Shown piece by piece: positions 56,084-63,572 of a DNA stretch of 64,000 nucleotides (position 1 is its first letter; every line of letters starts with the position of its first letter). The DNA lies in the NCBI RefSeq assembly GCF_030547075.1, contig NZ_JAUOQH010000009.1:124001-188000 (forward strand), written 5' to 3'. A program made the translations under genes and the position numbers. Below the pieces are notes generated by a model. It saw nothing but the letters and a program-made list of their open reading frames with translations, did not search any database and had not been told where the DNA came from. Source of the stretch: Alteromonas sp. 1_MG-2023. GTDB taxonomy: Bacteria; Pseudomonadota; Gammaproteobacteria; Enterobacterales; Alteromonadaceae.

Positions 56084-57525
56084 GAATTATAAAAATGTTT
56101 AGAACCTGTAATTTGATGATTAAAAAACTCTCTGTATGTGCAGTGGTGTTAGGAACATTATCACCAGTAGCAGCGAGTACCAATGAGCCTGTAAATATAA
56201 GCGTTAAACTTGCCGCCCCTACATGGGAGTTTCTTTTACAAAATATGCCGAGCGGTGAAACGCAGGCTCAATTAGAAGCATCAGAAAGCAGCTTTGCGAG
56301 ACAATTACAGCCTTTGTTGGCGGCGCAGAATCATCAAGCAATAATGGAAGCGTTTAGCCGCAGAAATATCGAAAACGATAGTGCTGCGCTGCGTCAATTA
56401 CGTGGCCAAGTACTCATTAGCTTAAAGCAATATTCTGAGGCTGAAGTGGCGCTTAAGTCGGCGTTAACCTTAATGCCAGATTTAGCCCTTGCGCATCGTA
56501 GTTTAAGCATGGTCTACATGATTAAAAAGGATTTTCCTAACGCACGAACCCACCTTCAAAAAAGTATTGAACTGGGTGTGGCCGACGCGCAAGTATACGG
56601 CCAACTAGGCTTTGTAAATTTGCAGTTAGAGCAGGGGGCTAGTGCCATTGCGGGATATCAATATGCGTTATTTTTAGACCCTGATAATACCCAATGGAAG
56701 CACGGCTTATTGTATGCCTTAATTAATGCTCAGGCTTTTAGCCAAGCTCAAGCTTTACTTGAAGGTATGCTAATCACAACGCCGAATAACGCTGATTTAT
56801 GGTTGCAAAGGGGCCAAATTGCCTTAAGACAAGGGCACTCACTTCAGGCGATCAGTAGCTTAGAAAGTGCATTACTTTTAAATAAAGCCAACGGTGTTAC
56901 TAACGATGCGGATAATATTATCTCGCTAGCCCAGTTGCACATTCAAAATGGAAGCGCTGAACGTTCAGTGGAATTATTAGATGATAATTTGTCGTTATTT
57001 ATCACTAAAAAGTCAGGCCAAGGGAATTCGGGAAAAAGGTTTGAAGCCGAAGCCATTGACCAAATATGTCAATGGTTGGCGTTTAACCAACGCTGGCAAC
57101 CGCTTGAGCAAATACTTGAAGCATTAGCACCATACCGCAAACATACATCCAGCTATTTTACGTCACGTTTTGATGTTTATCGTAGCAAACTCGCTTTGCA
57201 AAAAGGTAATTCAAAAGCGGCTGAGAAGAGTTTAATCAGCAGTATTAAGGCCGACCCTACAAACGGTGAAGCGCTAATAACCCTAGCAAAATTGATGCAT
57301 AGTAAAAAACGTTCAGTGCAAGCGATTCAATACTATACCCGAGCGCAAGCGCTGGATACATTCAAAGAACGTGCACTGTTAGGGCGTGCTCAGTTAGAGA
57401 TTGATCGCCAACAATATGTAGAAGCTTTAGGTTTGTTACGCCAAGTTATTCAACTAAACCCGGCGCGACAAGACGTATTAGCCAACATTCAGTCTTTAAG
57501 TAACTTAGTAAGAAACGAAAGTTAA
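56080..57525 (+). CDS. TPR-repeat protein of the TonB2 operon
   Basis: The 481-residue protein has an N-terminal signal-like segment and about eight to ten tetratricopeptide repeats (for example YSEAEVALKSALTLMPDLALA and VQAIQYYTRAQALD). It is the sixth and last gene of the TtpC/TonB2 operon, coupled by ATGA to tonB. TPR proteins in this position occur in many TonB2 clusters and probably scaffold the complex in the periplasm. No catalytic motif is present. Confidence 0.85.
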   Translation: MRIIKMFRTCNLMIKKLSVCAVVLGTLSPVAASTNEPVNISVKLAAPTWEFLLQNMPSGETQAQLEASESSFARQLQPLLAAQNHQAIMEAFSRRNIENDSAALRQLRGQVLISLKQYSEAEVALKSALTLMPDLALAHRSLSMVYMIKKDFPNARTHLQKSIELGVADAQVYGQLGFVNLQLEQGASAIAGYQYALFLDPDNTQWKHGLLYALINAQAFSQAQALLEGMLITTPNNADLWLQRGQIALRQGHSLQAISSLESALLLNKANGVTNDADNIISLAQLHIQNGSAERSVELLDDNLSLFITKKSGQGNSGKRFEAEAIDQICQWLAFNQRWQPLEQILEALAPYRKHTSSYFTSRFDVYRSKLALQKGNSKAAEKSLISSIKADPTNGEALITLAKLMHSKKRSVQAIQYYTRAQALDTFKERALLGRAQLEIDRQQYVEALGLLRQVIQLNPARQDVLANIQSLSNLVRNES

Positions 57526-57536
57526 AACTATGGAAG

Positions 57537-57590
57537 CGGCAGGGCATGCTAGCTAAGCAGCCCTACGTATATGTGCCCCGCGAACAAAGT
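57537..57590 (-). other. Decayed attC-like palindrome at the array boundary
   Basis: GGGCATGCTAGCTAAGCAGCCCTACGTATATGTGCCCCGCG closely follows the centre of the attC-like sites at 62972-63089 and 62184-62285 (for example GCCCTGCGTATATGCGTCCC). The flanking core sites are lost. It marks the distal end of the cassette array, right after the TonB2 operon. Confidence 0.5.
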
Positions 57591-57657
57591 AGTTTTAATG
57601 TGTTTTTATGTGCCGTCATAGCTTTACCGTCGGTGTCGCTTTTCTGTTGGCACCTCT

Positions 57658-58095
57658 CTATTTTCGGCATAATCTCACTGTGCCCAATAGATAAAACGTA
57701 CCGTAAATGCAGCATATCATTGAGCTGACTATCCAAAACGTGATTGAGTTTTGTTGCACGACGGGAGATGAGGTAAGAAACGGCCCAACTAAGCCAGCCA
57801 GCCCACGTAACAAATAAACAGCGGTAATTAACACTAAACAGATTTTGAGCAAAGGTAGTTTAAAAATAACTCCGGCCCCAGATAAAGCATATAACCCCCA
57901 TCCGGTAAGCACTGAAGCAATCACCAATGTGACAATTGTAGGATATGGATCACCGTCTGCAGCAAGTTGAGCCATTCTTTCACCTGCGCCAAAAAACAGA
58001 TACCAATCTGGACCACCCCAAACACAACCAATGTGGAGTAATGCAGCTAGAAAGCTTAAACACCCACCTATTATTAGTTGATTATTCTTGGCCAT
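57658..58095 (-). CDS. Small four-segment membrane protein (cassette gene)
   Basis: The 145-residue protein has four hydrophobic segments (about 6-26, 52-72, 80-100, 115-137) and the loop GGPDWYLFFGAGERMAQLAADGDPYPT, a conserved-looking periplasmic patch seen in a widespread uncharacterised membrane family. AAAAGGA precedes the ATG. No promoter is obvious, as expected for a cassette gene. No function is proposed. Confidence 0.72.
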   Translation of the reverse strand: MAKNNQLIIGGCLSFLAALLHIGCVWGGPDWYLFFGAGERMAQLAADGDPYPTIVTLVIASVLTGWGLYALSGAGVIFKLPLLKICLVLITAVYLLRGLAGLVGPFLTSSPVVQQNSITFWIVSSMICCIYGTFYLLGTVRLCRK

Positions 58096-58212
58096 CTAAA
58101 ATCCTTTTAGTACATGATTGTTTTTAGCACATGATTGTGTAAACAAAAGTCTATTGCCCGTTTATTGCTTAGCCTTGCAATGAGAGCAGTGGTAAATTTG
58201 CGTTTTGACAGA

Positions 58213-58569
58213 TTACTTACCATTTAATAAACGAGCATTAAGATAAGCTTGCTTTAGTGTTATTCCAATTAGAGACAGTAAGCTTTTAAAAGCCATAATC
58301 ACTAAACCAACGCCCACGAGTGAATCTACAGGCATAAAAGAAAACATGTATATTGCTTGGCCAAGCATTATGCCGATAAAAACAGTCTCGTATGAGGCTT
58401 GTTTATCTAGCAAAATTATAAGCCCTGCTATAAATAGTGCGCCGCTATAGTAAAAATTATCTGAATCCCACGGTTCAATTTCACCCGTAATATACGGAGA
58501 CAAAAATAAAATTGCTGCGCCCAAAAAACTAGATAAAGAAATACTAAATAAGAAATGTTTCAACGGCAT
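58213..58569 (-). CDS. Small multi-pass membrane protein (cassette gene)
   Basis: The 118-residue hydrophobic protein has about four membrane segments. GGAGG directly abuts the ATG, so translation more likely starts at the TTG two codons later (58563), giving MKHFLFSISL. No family was recognised. An attC-like site lies just upstream on the minus strand. Confidence 0.62.
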   Translation of the reverse strand: MPLKHFLFSISLSSFLGAAILFLSPYITGEIEPWDSDNFYYSGALFIAGLIILLDKQASYETVFIGIMLGQAIYMFSFMPVDSLVGVGLVIMAFKSLLSLIGITLKQAYLNARLLNGK

Positions 58570-58579
58570 CCTCCGTGAT

Positions 58580-58694
58580 GTTTAACGCCTCAATAAAAGC
58601 TCAATATGTTTGGCTAGACTTTGTAATGTATCGACTGAGCCTAGGTGTCATTGCCCAAGCAAACAGCGGAAGTAGCATTCGCGTTTTATTAGGT
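58580..58694 (-). other. attC-like recombination site
   Basis: On the minus strand the left end is ACCTAAT and the right end is GTTAAAC, an exact match to the attC core GTTRRRY. Between them are CGCG- and TTGAGGCG-type arms as in chromosomal integron sites. The stop codon of the preceding gene (58689) lies within the left core, as usual for cassettes. Confidence 0.6.
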
Positions 58695-58988
58695 GCCAAA
58701 GCCAGCTAGCTTAAATTTTTTAACAATATTTTCAGCGCTGTATGTGAAGCAACTGAACTCGATAATAAGAGGGTATGTTCTTACTTTGTGATGAAGCTTT
58801 ATTCCTTGGCCGATAAACGGAATAAAGCCTAGCGGCTCAAAGAAATATATGTCTTCGGGTTTGAAAGTGTAAGTCCCTAATATTCCCGCGCGTAAAGTAA
58901 CCTCGTTGTTTGACAATAAAAGCTTACCCATGGGCCAGTTTACTAATATGTCGTCAATGAGCACTGCTCCAGACCATTTTTCAATCAT
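58689..58988 (-). CDS. Hypothetical protein of 99 residues (cassette gene)
   Basis: The soluble or membrane-associated protein is rich in beta-prone sequence (KLLLSNNEVTLRAGILGTYTF, EDIYFFEPLGFIPFIGQGIKL), reminiscent of PH-like domains, with an AAGG site before the ATG. I cannot name a family. Its stop overlaps an attC-like site. Confidence 0.6.
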   Translation of the reverse strand: MIEKWSGAVLIDDILVNWPMGKLLLSNNEVTLRAGILGTYTFKPEDIYFFEPLGFIPFIGQGIKLHHKVRTYPLIIEFSCFTYSAENIVKKFKLAGFGT

Positions 58989-59104
58989 AATTGCCTTGGT
59001 ACTTTAAGCTTGAAATAAGGAGCGCATGCTTGCTGGCTATGGCCGTGCAGGGCAAGATACTTAAGTGAATAGTCATGTTTTAATTTAGCCAATCATCTTA
59101 TTGA

Positions 59105-59638
59105 CTACCAGCTAGCACTGTATTTTTTATTAGCTTTAAAAGCTTCGACTTCCAATGGTGCTTTACCGTATCCGTACTCCGCCATATCAGAAAAGTGTTG
59201 GTTGATTACATTATCTAAACTGGACCGTTCGATTTGCAAAACATGCACCAATTCATGAGCGAGTTTTGGCCTATTTAATTTAAAATCTTTGCGACTGTAA
59301 ATTGAATACCCAAAAACTTGAGCATTGTTAATTATCCCTTCACCAATAAGTCCAACGGCTTCGCCAAAAACTTTTAATGCAAAGTTTTCATAAGGGTAAG
59401 GAACTTCATCCACATAAACAATTCTTACTTTTTCTGGGTGCACAATTCCTATTTCAGCCGCCAACAATAACTCTTTATTATCTAAAGGAGTGCCTATTTC
59501 CTGTCCTTTTATATCCGTCTCATATGCCCAGTCTATATACTGAGGCAACAACACACCTGTGATAATTTTTTCGTAAGACATTGCTATAACAATAACTACA
59601 ACTAACAAGAATAGTGACGTGAATTTAACCCATTTCAT
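59105..59638 (-). CDS. Membrane-anchored HExxH putative metallopeptidase (cassette gene)
   Basis: The 177-residue protein has one N-terminal membrane segment (5-22) and a periplasmic domain with LAHELVHVLQIERS near 127-140, a zinc-binding HELVH motif followed by Glu residues (SDMAEYG, PLEVEAFK). The latter could supply the third ligand (EVEA-type, as in gluzincins and DUF4157-like proteins). It could process peptides or cell-wall components; the substrate is unknown. A degenerate attC-like sequence (GCGCTCCTTATTTCAAGCTTAAAG) follows it on the minus strand at about 59000-59030. Confidence 0.7.
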   Translation of the reverse strand: MKWVKFTSLFLLVVVIVIAMSYEKIITGVLLPQYIDWAYETDIKGQEIGTPLDNKELLLAAEIGIVHPEKVRIVYVDEVPYPYENFALKVFGEAVGLIGEGIINNAQVFGYSIYSRKDFKLNRPKLAHELVHVLQIERSSLDNVINQHFSDMAEYGYGKAPLEVEAFKANKKYSASW

Positions 59639-59696
59639 TTTAATAAAAATCCTTTTTTATGGTTGTTTTTGTGTCCTAACGAGCGCGAGCGGGTGA

Positions 59697-59906
59697 TTAT
59701 AATGTTTTGTTGTGCCCACCTCGGTTGGCCCTTTTATATTTCTCTTGATATGCGCGTCGCTGTTTTGTAATTTCATATAGAACGATACCGGATGTAGTAC
59801 CTAGATTTAAGCTTTCAATCATCCCGAACATTGGTATGGAAACACAAAAGTCACTTCGCTCAACTGCTTCATTAGTAATACCACGTGATTCGTTACCGAA
59901 CCTCTC
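59697..59906 (-). pseudogene. 3' fragment of a TrmH/SpoU-type RNA methyltransferase gene
   Basis: The minus-strand frame reads RFGNESRGITNEAV...SIPMFGMIESLNLG...IVLYEITKQRR and stops at 59697. These are the three SPOUT knot motifs of TrmH-like 2'-O-methyltransferases: GNE.RG, IPM.G..ESLN and the C-terminal LYE..QRR. The first half of the gene is missing; the frame runs into an attC site. No start codon or ribosome-binding site is present. It appears to have been cut off when a cassette inserted or was deleted. Confidence 0.78.
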
Positions 59907-59941
59907 CTTATTGTTTGTATAACATCCAATCTATACATGGT

Positions 59942-60008
59942 GGCTAACAACCACCATCACTTTGCCTGTCCAGTCACGAAGTGGCGATGGTTGATAAACT
60001 TGTTAGGT
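59942..60008 (-). other. attC site (compact, well formed)
   Basis: On the minus strand ACCTAAC (exact RYYYAAC) opens the site and GTTAGCC closes it. AACCATCGCCACTT pairs imperfectly with AAAGTGATGGTGGTT around CGTGACTGGACAGGC. At 67 bases it is the clearest attC-type hairpin in the window. The stop codon of the 160-residue secreted protein gene lies in the opening core. Confidence 0.72.
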
Positions 60009-60485
60009 GTTACATTCTTCAAACCGCTGAACCTTAACATTTTCGATGCTAGTAATCCCACTCCAGAAGCCAAACCTTCCATTATAAGTGTCATCTATAC
60101 TATAGATGATTGGTGCCTCGCTAAACAGATGTTGTGATTCAAACTTACCTCCCACATGAGTAGCTTCGTCAGGTCTAAGTGTGACTAGCTTGAAATCGAC
60201 TATGCTCGGTATTAAAGGTGTATCGTTTACTGATGTTATACCTCGGGTTGATAAATACACCCCAATAACTTCACCCGAACGAGTACTAACACTAGGCTTA
60301 CTAGTCTTGGTTATTACTGTCACTTCATTTTTGCTAATATTTTTAATATAAACACCTGCATAATATTCATAAGGTTTTCGCCCTTCACTTTTTTTGCATA
60401 TCAAATTAGGTGAAAATAGTTGCAACTCTTGAGCATGAATTGGAAATGAAAAAACAAGTAGTAAGAAGAAGCAAAATAATTTCAT
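60003..60485 (-). CDS. Secreted hypothetical protein (cassette gene)
   Basis: The 160-residue protein has a clear signal peptide (1-19, FPIHAQE) and a beta-rich mature domain (VYIKNISKNEVTVITK, LRPDEATHVGGKFES), similar in feel to immunoglobulin-like secreted proteins, with cysteines near both ends. No family was recognised. The ribosome-binding site is weak. Confidence 0.65.
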   Translation of the reverse strand: MKLFCFFLLLVFSFPIHAQELQLFSPNLICKKSEGRKPYEYYAGVYIKNISKNEVTVITKTSKPSVSTRSGEVIGVYLSTRGITSVNDTPLIPSIVDFKLVTLRPDEATHVGGKFESQHLFSEAPIIYSIDDTYNGRFGFWSGITSIENVKVQRFEECNT

Positions 60486-60530
60486 GTGTTCACGTCCCAG
60501 CCCCCGCAGCGGGCGAGCTTGATTTTTCTG

Positions 60531-60950
60531 TTATGCGATGCGGTTCTTGACTACATCCGCTTCGCGCCACGTGACCGCTAGATAAAGTATGAGTATAGCG
60601 GTACTTATTTCTATGATACTAAAAAACACATAGTGAAGGGTGCCGCCCATATAAAGGGTGTAACTTTGTATTGAGCCAGTTATTAAAGCTGCAACAATAT
60701 TGAGATACTTGTTAATACGAAACACCAAAACCCGTGACAAAACTATCATTACCATGGGGATTTGCATGATAAACGCAAAGGAAAGCAAAAACTCTTCCGT
60801 AAGTTCCATACCTCCGATTTCGCCGGCAATAAACCCTTTGAGCGTCTGTGCGTGGTGAAGAGAAAATATGTCGCAGTAGATATAGTTAACTGAGAGAAAA
60901 ATCCATAACACTGATAGAAGCTGTTTTCTATCGCCATTCCATTCGAACAT
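60531..60950 (-). CDS. Four-segment membrane protein (cassette gene)
   Basis: The 139-residue integral membrane protein has hydrophobic stretches at about 10-28, 50-70, 80-100 and 108-128 and a His near each of the loops (LHHAQ, TLHYV). AGGAAA precedes the ATG. The short sequence downstream on the minus strand (60486-60536) carries attC-like parts: an opening GCATAAC, AATCAAGCTCGCC and CTGGGACG. No function is proposed. Confidence 0.65.
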   Translation of the reverse strand: MFEWNGDRKQLLSVLWIFLSVNYIYCDIFSLHHAQTLKGFIAGEIGGMELTEEFLLSFAFIMQIPMVMIVLSRVLVFRINKYLNIVAALITGSIQSYTLYMGGTLHYVFFSIIEISTAILILYLAVTWREADVVKNRIA

Positions 60951-61169
60951 ATAATTTCCTAAAAGTATGACTTCAACACACGCAAATAGAAAACAAAAAA
61001 GGAATTATTTCAAGACAATACAAATACCTTGTTACAATTGAGGATAAAACCAGCCAAATGACTTTGGGTTTATACAAGTGTAATCCCCGCATAACTTCCA
61101 AATAATAGGCAAAAAATTGTTGGCTAAAATGTTGAGGAACGGAAATAGCTAACTGTTTTTTTGTCCTTA

Positions 61170-61499
61170 TTAATTAGCTTGTTTAATTGCTAACTTCGCT
61201 GCTTTAGCTAATTTATCTAGAGTTGTTAGGATTTCATCTTTTTCCAATGAAGCTAAACCTTTTTCTATAGTTTCGTATCTCACAACCGATTTTGGCATAA
61301 GAGAAAGGGTTTCTTTAGCAAAAGAAACCGTATTTATTAAGCGACGACAATCTTCAATAGCGTATTTTGTTTGCCCATATTCATCGAAGTTTGGACCACC
61401 AACATTAATGATTGGTAATAAGTAATCTTGAATTTCAAAAGATGGAAAGTACCAACTATTTTGACCTTCCTTAATATTAGCAATATTCCACGGAATCAA
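61170..61499 (-). CDS. Hypothetical protein of 109 residues (cassette gene)
   Basis: The soluble, mostly helical protein is rich in charged residues (YAIEDCRRLINTVSFAKETL, EKGLASLEKDEILTTLDKLAKAAKLAI). The start is a TTG at 61499; the AGGTG that would serve as its ribosome-binding site lies in the closing core (GTTAGGT) of the adjacent attC. No family was recognised. Confidence 0.6.
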   Translation of the reverse strand: MIPWNIANIKEGQNSWYFPSFEIQDYLLPIINVGGPNFDEYGQTKYAIEDCRRLINTVSFAKETLSLMPKSVVRYETIEKGLASLEKDEILTTLDKLAKAAKLAIKQAN

Positions 61500-61505
61500 A
61501 GATTC

Positions 61506-61619
61506 ACCTAACTTTTAAATAAGGGGGAAGACATGTGGGCTAAAATCCGAACGAAGTGAGCAGCCCAAATGTCTGCGTCCCAGGAGACAGAAGGGAGTGC
61601 CAACAGCTTTTTGTTAGCT
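61506..61619 (-). other. attC site with both core sites matching
   Basis: On the minus strand the site opens with AGCTAAC and closes with GTTAGGT, an exact GTTRRRY match. The interior contains GCTGTTGG, CTGGGACGCAGACAT and the complementary ATGTC near the far end, giving a long imperfect hairpin. The stop codon of the ParE-like toxin (61614) lies in the opening core. Confidence 0.72.
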
Positions 61620-61910
61620 GCGTTTTTGCCACGTTCTTGGAGCTCTGCTTGTATGCATAACAGCAAATACCAGAACTTTATTGCCAAATATTTTGTAAAA
61701 AACACCAAATGGAAAGTGTCCGATGAGCACGCGGCGAAAATCCCGGTACACTTTCTGGTAGATCTCTGGGTTTTCCGTGATGTTAATCAGTGCTGATTCT
61801 ACAGAGGCAATAAAATCATTTCCTAGTCCAGTATGGCATTGTTGATAATAAGAATATGCCTCTTTGATATCTTCTTCTGCTTCCGGCCTGATAGATAAAA
61901 TAAATTTCAC
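61614..61910 (-). CDS. RelE/ParE-family toxin
   Basis: The 98-residue protein of the RelE/ParE fold has the N-terminal SIRPEAEEDIKEAYSYYQQ helix, then ESALINITENPEIYQKVYRDFRRVLI and the final FPFGVFYKIFGNKVLVFAVMHTSRAP strand pair, with the arginines of ParE. It is translationally coupled to the upstream antitoxin by an ATGA overlap. Toxin-antitoxin pairs stabilise integron arrays. The target (gyrase or ribosome) is not predictable from this sequence. Confidence 0.87.
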   Translation of the reverse strand: MKFILSIRPEAEEDIKEAYSYYQQCHTGLGNDFIASVESALINITENPEIYQKVYRDFRRVLIGHFPFGVFYKIFGNKVLVFAVMHTSRAPRTWQKRS

Positions 61911-62107
61911 TGGCCAGTGATTCTGCTCTTAACGTCGCTCCAACTTGAACCAAAGTTTTGGTCAGCTTCGAAGGACTTTAGTCTATCGTTAAGAAGCTGA
62001 GCTTGCTCTTTTGATAATTCAATAGACTCTTGTTCAGCAGCTACTGAGTCCCAAATCCTCTGGGCGAGTTCAACTTTTTCTATAGCTGAGAGGTTCTCTA
62101 TTTTCAT
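61907..62107 (-). CDS. Antitoxin of addiction-module type (TIGR02574-like)
   Basis: The 66-residue protein has LSAIEKVELAQRIWDSVA and the LSKEQAQLLNDRL block followed by SSWSDVKSRI, the layout of the putative addiction-module component family usually paired with RelE/ParE toxins. An AGGAGA site precedes the ATG. It is first in a two-gene cassette with its toxin. Confidence 0.85.
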   Translation of the reverse strand: MKIENLSAIEKVELAQRIWDSVAAEQESIELSKEQAQLLNDRLKSFEADQNFGSSWSDVKSRITGQ

Positions 62108-62183
62108 AGCAGGTCTCCTAATATATCTAGTGCTACAAGTATAATTGTTTATTTGACAAAAGGTATTTCGATTTCATTGAAGC

Positions 62184-62285
62184 AGCTAACTTTAAGCTAA
62201 GGGGCGCAAATACGTGGGGCATAATGGCGAAGCCGCCCCGCGTATAGGCTTCCCAGCGACCGAAGGGAGAGACTTAAGCGCTTTG
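62184..62285 (-). other. attC-like site interrupted by a group II intron fragment
   Basis: On the minus strand CAAAGCGCTTAAG (start) to GCGCCCCTTAGCTTAAAGTTAGCT (end) parallels the intact site at 62972-63089. Its opening core, which should read like AATAAC, is replaced at 62286 by the 5' end of a group II intron. Confidence 0.65.
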
Positions 62286-62578
62286 GTACGCCCAGCATGG
62301 GCGTGAACTAATGAGCGGGAGGCCGCCCCGGAAAAATGTCCTCAGTGGGAAAGTCACTGTTTACATAGCTTGTTAGTTATTAAACGTTAACTACTAGTGA
62401 ATGGCAAGGGCTAAACCGCGAGGAATAGTCTGAAGGAAGCCGGACGCAAAACTGCGAGCTGATGAACAAGAATATCATATGAGGCGTAGGCTGGAGGCGA
62501 GATAGCCAAAGATATCGAAGCCACGTGATTTAACGGCCACTGTAAATGATGCAGCAGTGCAGGGTATTAAAGACCTCC
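62286..62578 (+). mobile_element. 5' fragment of a group II intron
   Basis: The sequence starts GTACGCCCAGCATGGGCGTG, close to the group II intron 5' consensus (GTGCGCCCAG). It continues with stretches typical of domain I (GTCTGAAGGAAGCCGG, GATGAACAAGAATATCATA and TGAGGCGTAGGC). No reverse-transcriptase frame and no domain V is found, and the next gene begins its stop codon at 62590, so the intron is truncated at its 3' side. It lies on the strand opposite to the cassette genes, inside an attC, as known for attC-targeting group IIC introns. The intron class is not certain. Confidence 0.68.
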
Positions 62579-62589
62579 GGTTACCCGAT

Positions 62590-62952
62590 TTATATTTGTG
62601 GATATTCAACCCACTGAACATTTGTTTGTTGGATGCCCAAACCCTGTTTGAATTTAGTTGGAAATTCGAGACTCGGCTCGTTTAGCCAGCCGCGCTCAAC
62701 AAACAAGTTATAACCTGAGTCCGTTTTTTCGTAACGGACTGCACCTAACCAAATCGCGTCCCACTGCCCAAGAAATTCTAGATCTTCTAGTGTCTCAGGG
62801 TAAGTGCCATTTCGAATTTTATGCAACTCAATAATTGATATTGCAGAAACAAAATTTTGGGTTCCGAATGTTGTATCTGCTTCTGGAAAAACACCAAAAT
62901 CACATGCTGTAACAGAAAGAAGCATTAGGGCTATGAGAAAAATCCTTTTCAC
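62590..62952 (-). CDS. Small lipoprotein (cassette gene)
   Basis: A GTG start at 62952, eight bases after AAGG, gives MKRIFLIALMLLSVTAC, a good lipoprotein signal with Cys17. The ATG three codons upstream touches the ribosome-binding site and is less likely. The mature part (SIIELHKIRNGTYPETLEDLEF, DAIWLGAVRYEK, GYNLFVERGW) resembles the globular part of pseudopilin-like lipoproteins, but I cannot name the family. Confidence 0.65.
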   Translation of the reverse strand: MKRIFLIALMLLSVTACDFGVFPEADTTFGTQNFVSAISIIELHKIRNGTYPETLEDLEFLGQWDAIWLGAVRYEKTDSGYNLFVERGWLNEPSLEFPTKFKQGLGIQQTNVQWVEYPQI

Positions 62953-62971
62953 TTGGAACATCCTTCGGAAA

Positions 62972-63089
62972 ATATAACTTTAAGCTAAGGGGCGCTGATG
63001 AGTGGGGCATATGGCGAAGCTGCCCTGCGTATATGCGTCCCAACGAGCGACAGCGAGTGAAGAGAGTGAACTTGAGCGCTTTGTTATTT
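62972..63089 (-). other. attC-like site
   Basis: On the minus strand it opens AAATAAC-AAAGCGCTCAAG and closes GCGCCCCTTAGCTTAAAGTTATAT. The inner palindrome GGGACGCATATACGCAGGGCAGC / GCC...ATATGCCCC can fold. GCGCTCAAG and GCCCCTTAG resemble the arms of Vibrio/Shewanella-type chromosomal integron sites. The closing core is degenerate. Confidence 0.65.
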
Positions 63090-63509
63090 GCCATTGCTTT
63101 TTTTATTGAACATAAACCAATACGTGATAGCCACAATAACTGAACTATAAGCATATATAAACAGAATTCCATACTCAGTTTTCGTCACCAATAAGGTAAT
63201 TAATGTAGGAAACATACTTACGGGTAATAGCATACTGAGTTTGAATTTATTGATACGTTGGAGTAATAGCGCCATTGGCAAGCCGTAGAAAAAAGTCAAA
63301 ACTACAGCGAATATCCAGCCCAAAAAAGCCATAATAAGCCCAACATCAACTAAGCCTGTTGTTGAAACAACTTCATTTGTCGCCAACGCGTAGAAGAACA
63401 ATACTAGATACAGAAAACACACCGCAGGAAAGACAGCAAACGGAGCAACAAGAAGAGCTCGAATGTTTTTACGGGTTGTCAGGCTAAATGTCTTCATGGC
63501 ATATAGCAC
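63084..63509 (-). CDS. Four-segment membrane protein (cassette gene)
   Basis: The 141-residue protein has four membrane segments (about 19-42, 50-75, 90-108, 113-133) and a basic end. Met5 (63497) is an equally good start, and neither has a strong ribosome-binding site. No family was recognised. Its stop codon lies in the opening core of the following attC-like site. Confidence 0.65.
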   Translation of the reverse strand: MLYAMKTFSLTTRKNIRALLVAPFAVFPAVCFLYLVLFFYALATNEVVSTTGLVDVGLIMAFLGWIFAVVLTFFYGLPMALLLQRINKFKLSMLLPVSMFPTLITLLVTKTEYGILFIYAYSSVIVAITYWFMFNKKSNGK

Positions 63510-63512
63510 TTA

Positions 63513-63566
63513 GCATAACCGGTTTTTGGCGCTTTTCCGCAAATTCGGTTAATGGTTTTGTTAGTT
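63513..63566 (-). other. attC-like site (short)
   Basis: On the minus strand AACTAAC opens and GTTATGC closes the site. AACCATTAACCG pairs with CGGTTATG around GCGGAAAAGCGCC. It has the compact architecture of the site at 59942-60008. Confidence 0.6.
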
Positions 63567-63572
63567 GTGATT

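Noticed and set aside
60951..61169. Further attC between the 139- and 109-residue cassette genes
   Set aside because: GCTAAC and GCATAAC motifs occur, but I could not pair them into a convincing hairpin with proper ends; a covariance-model search would decide.
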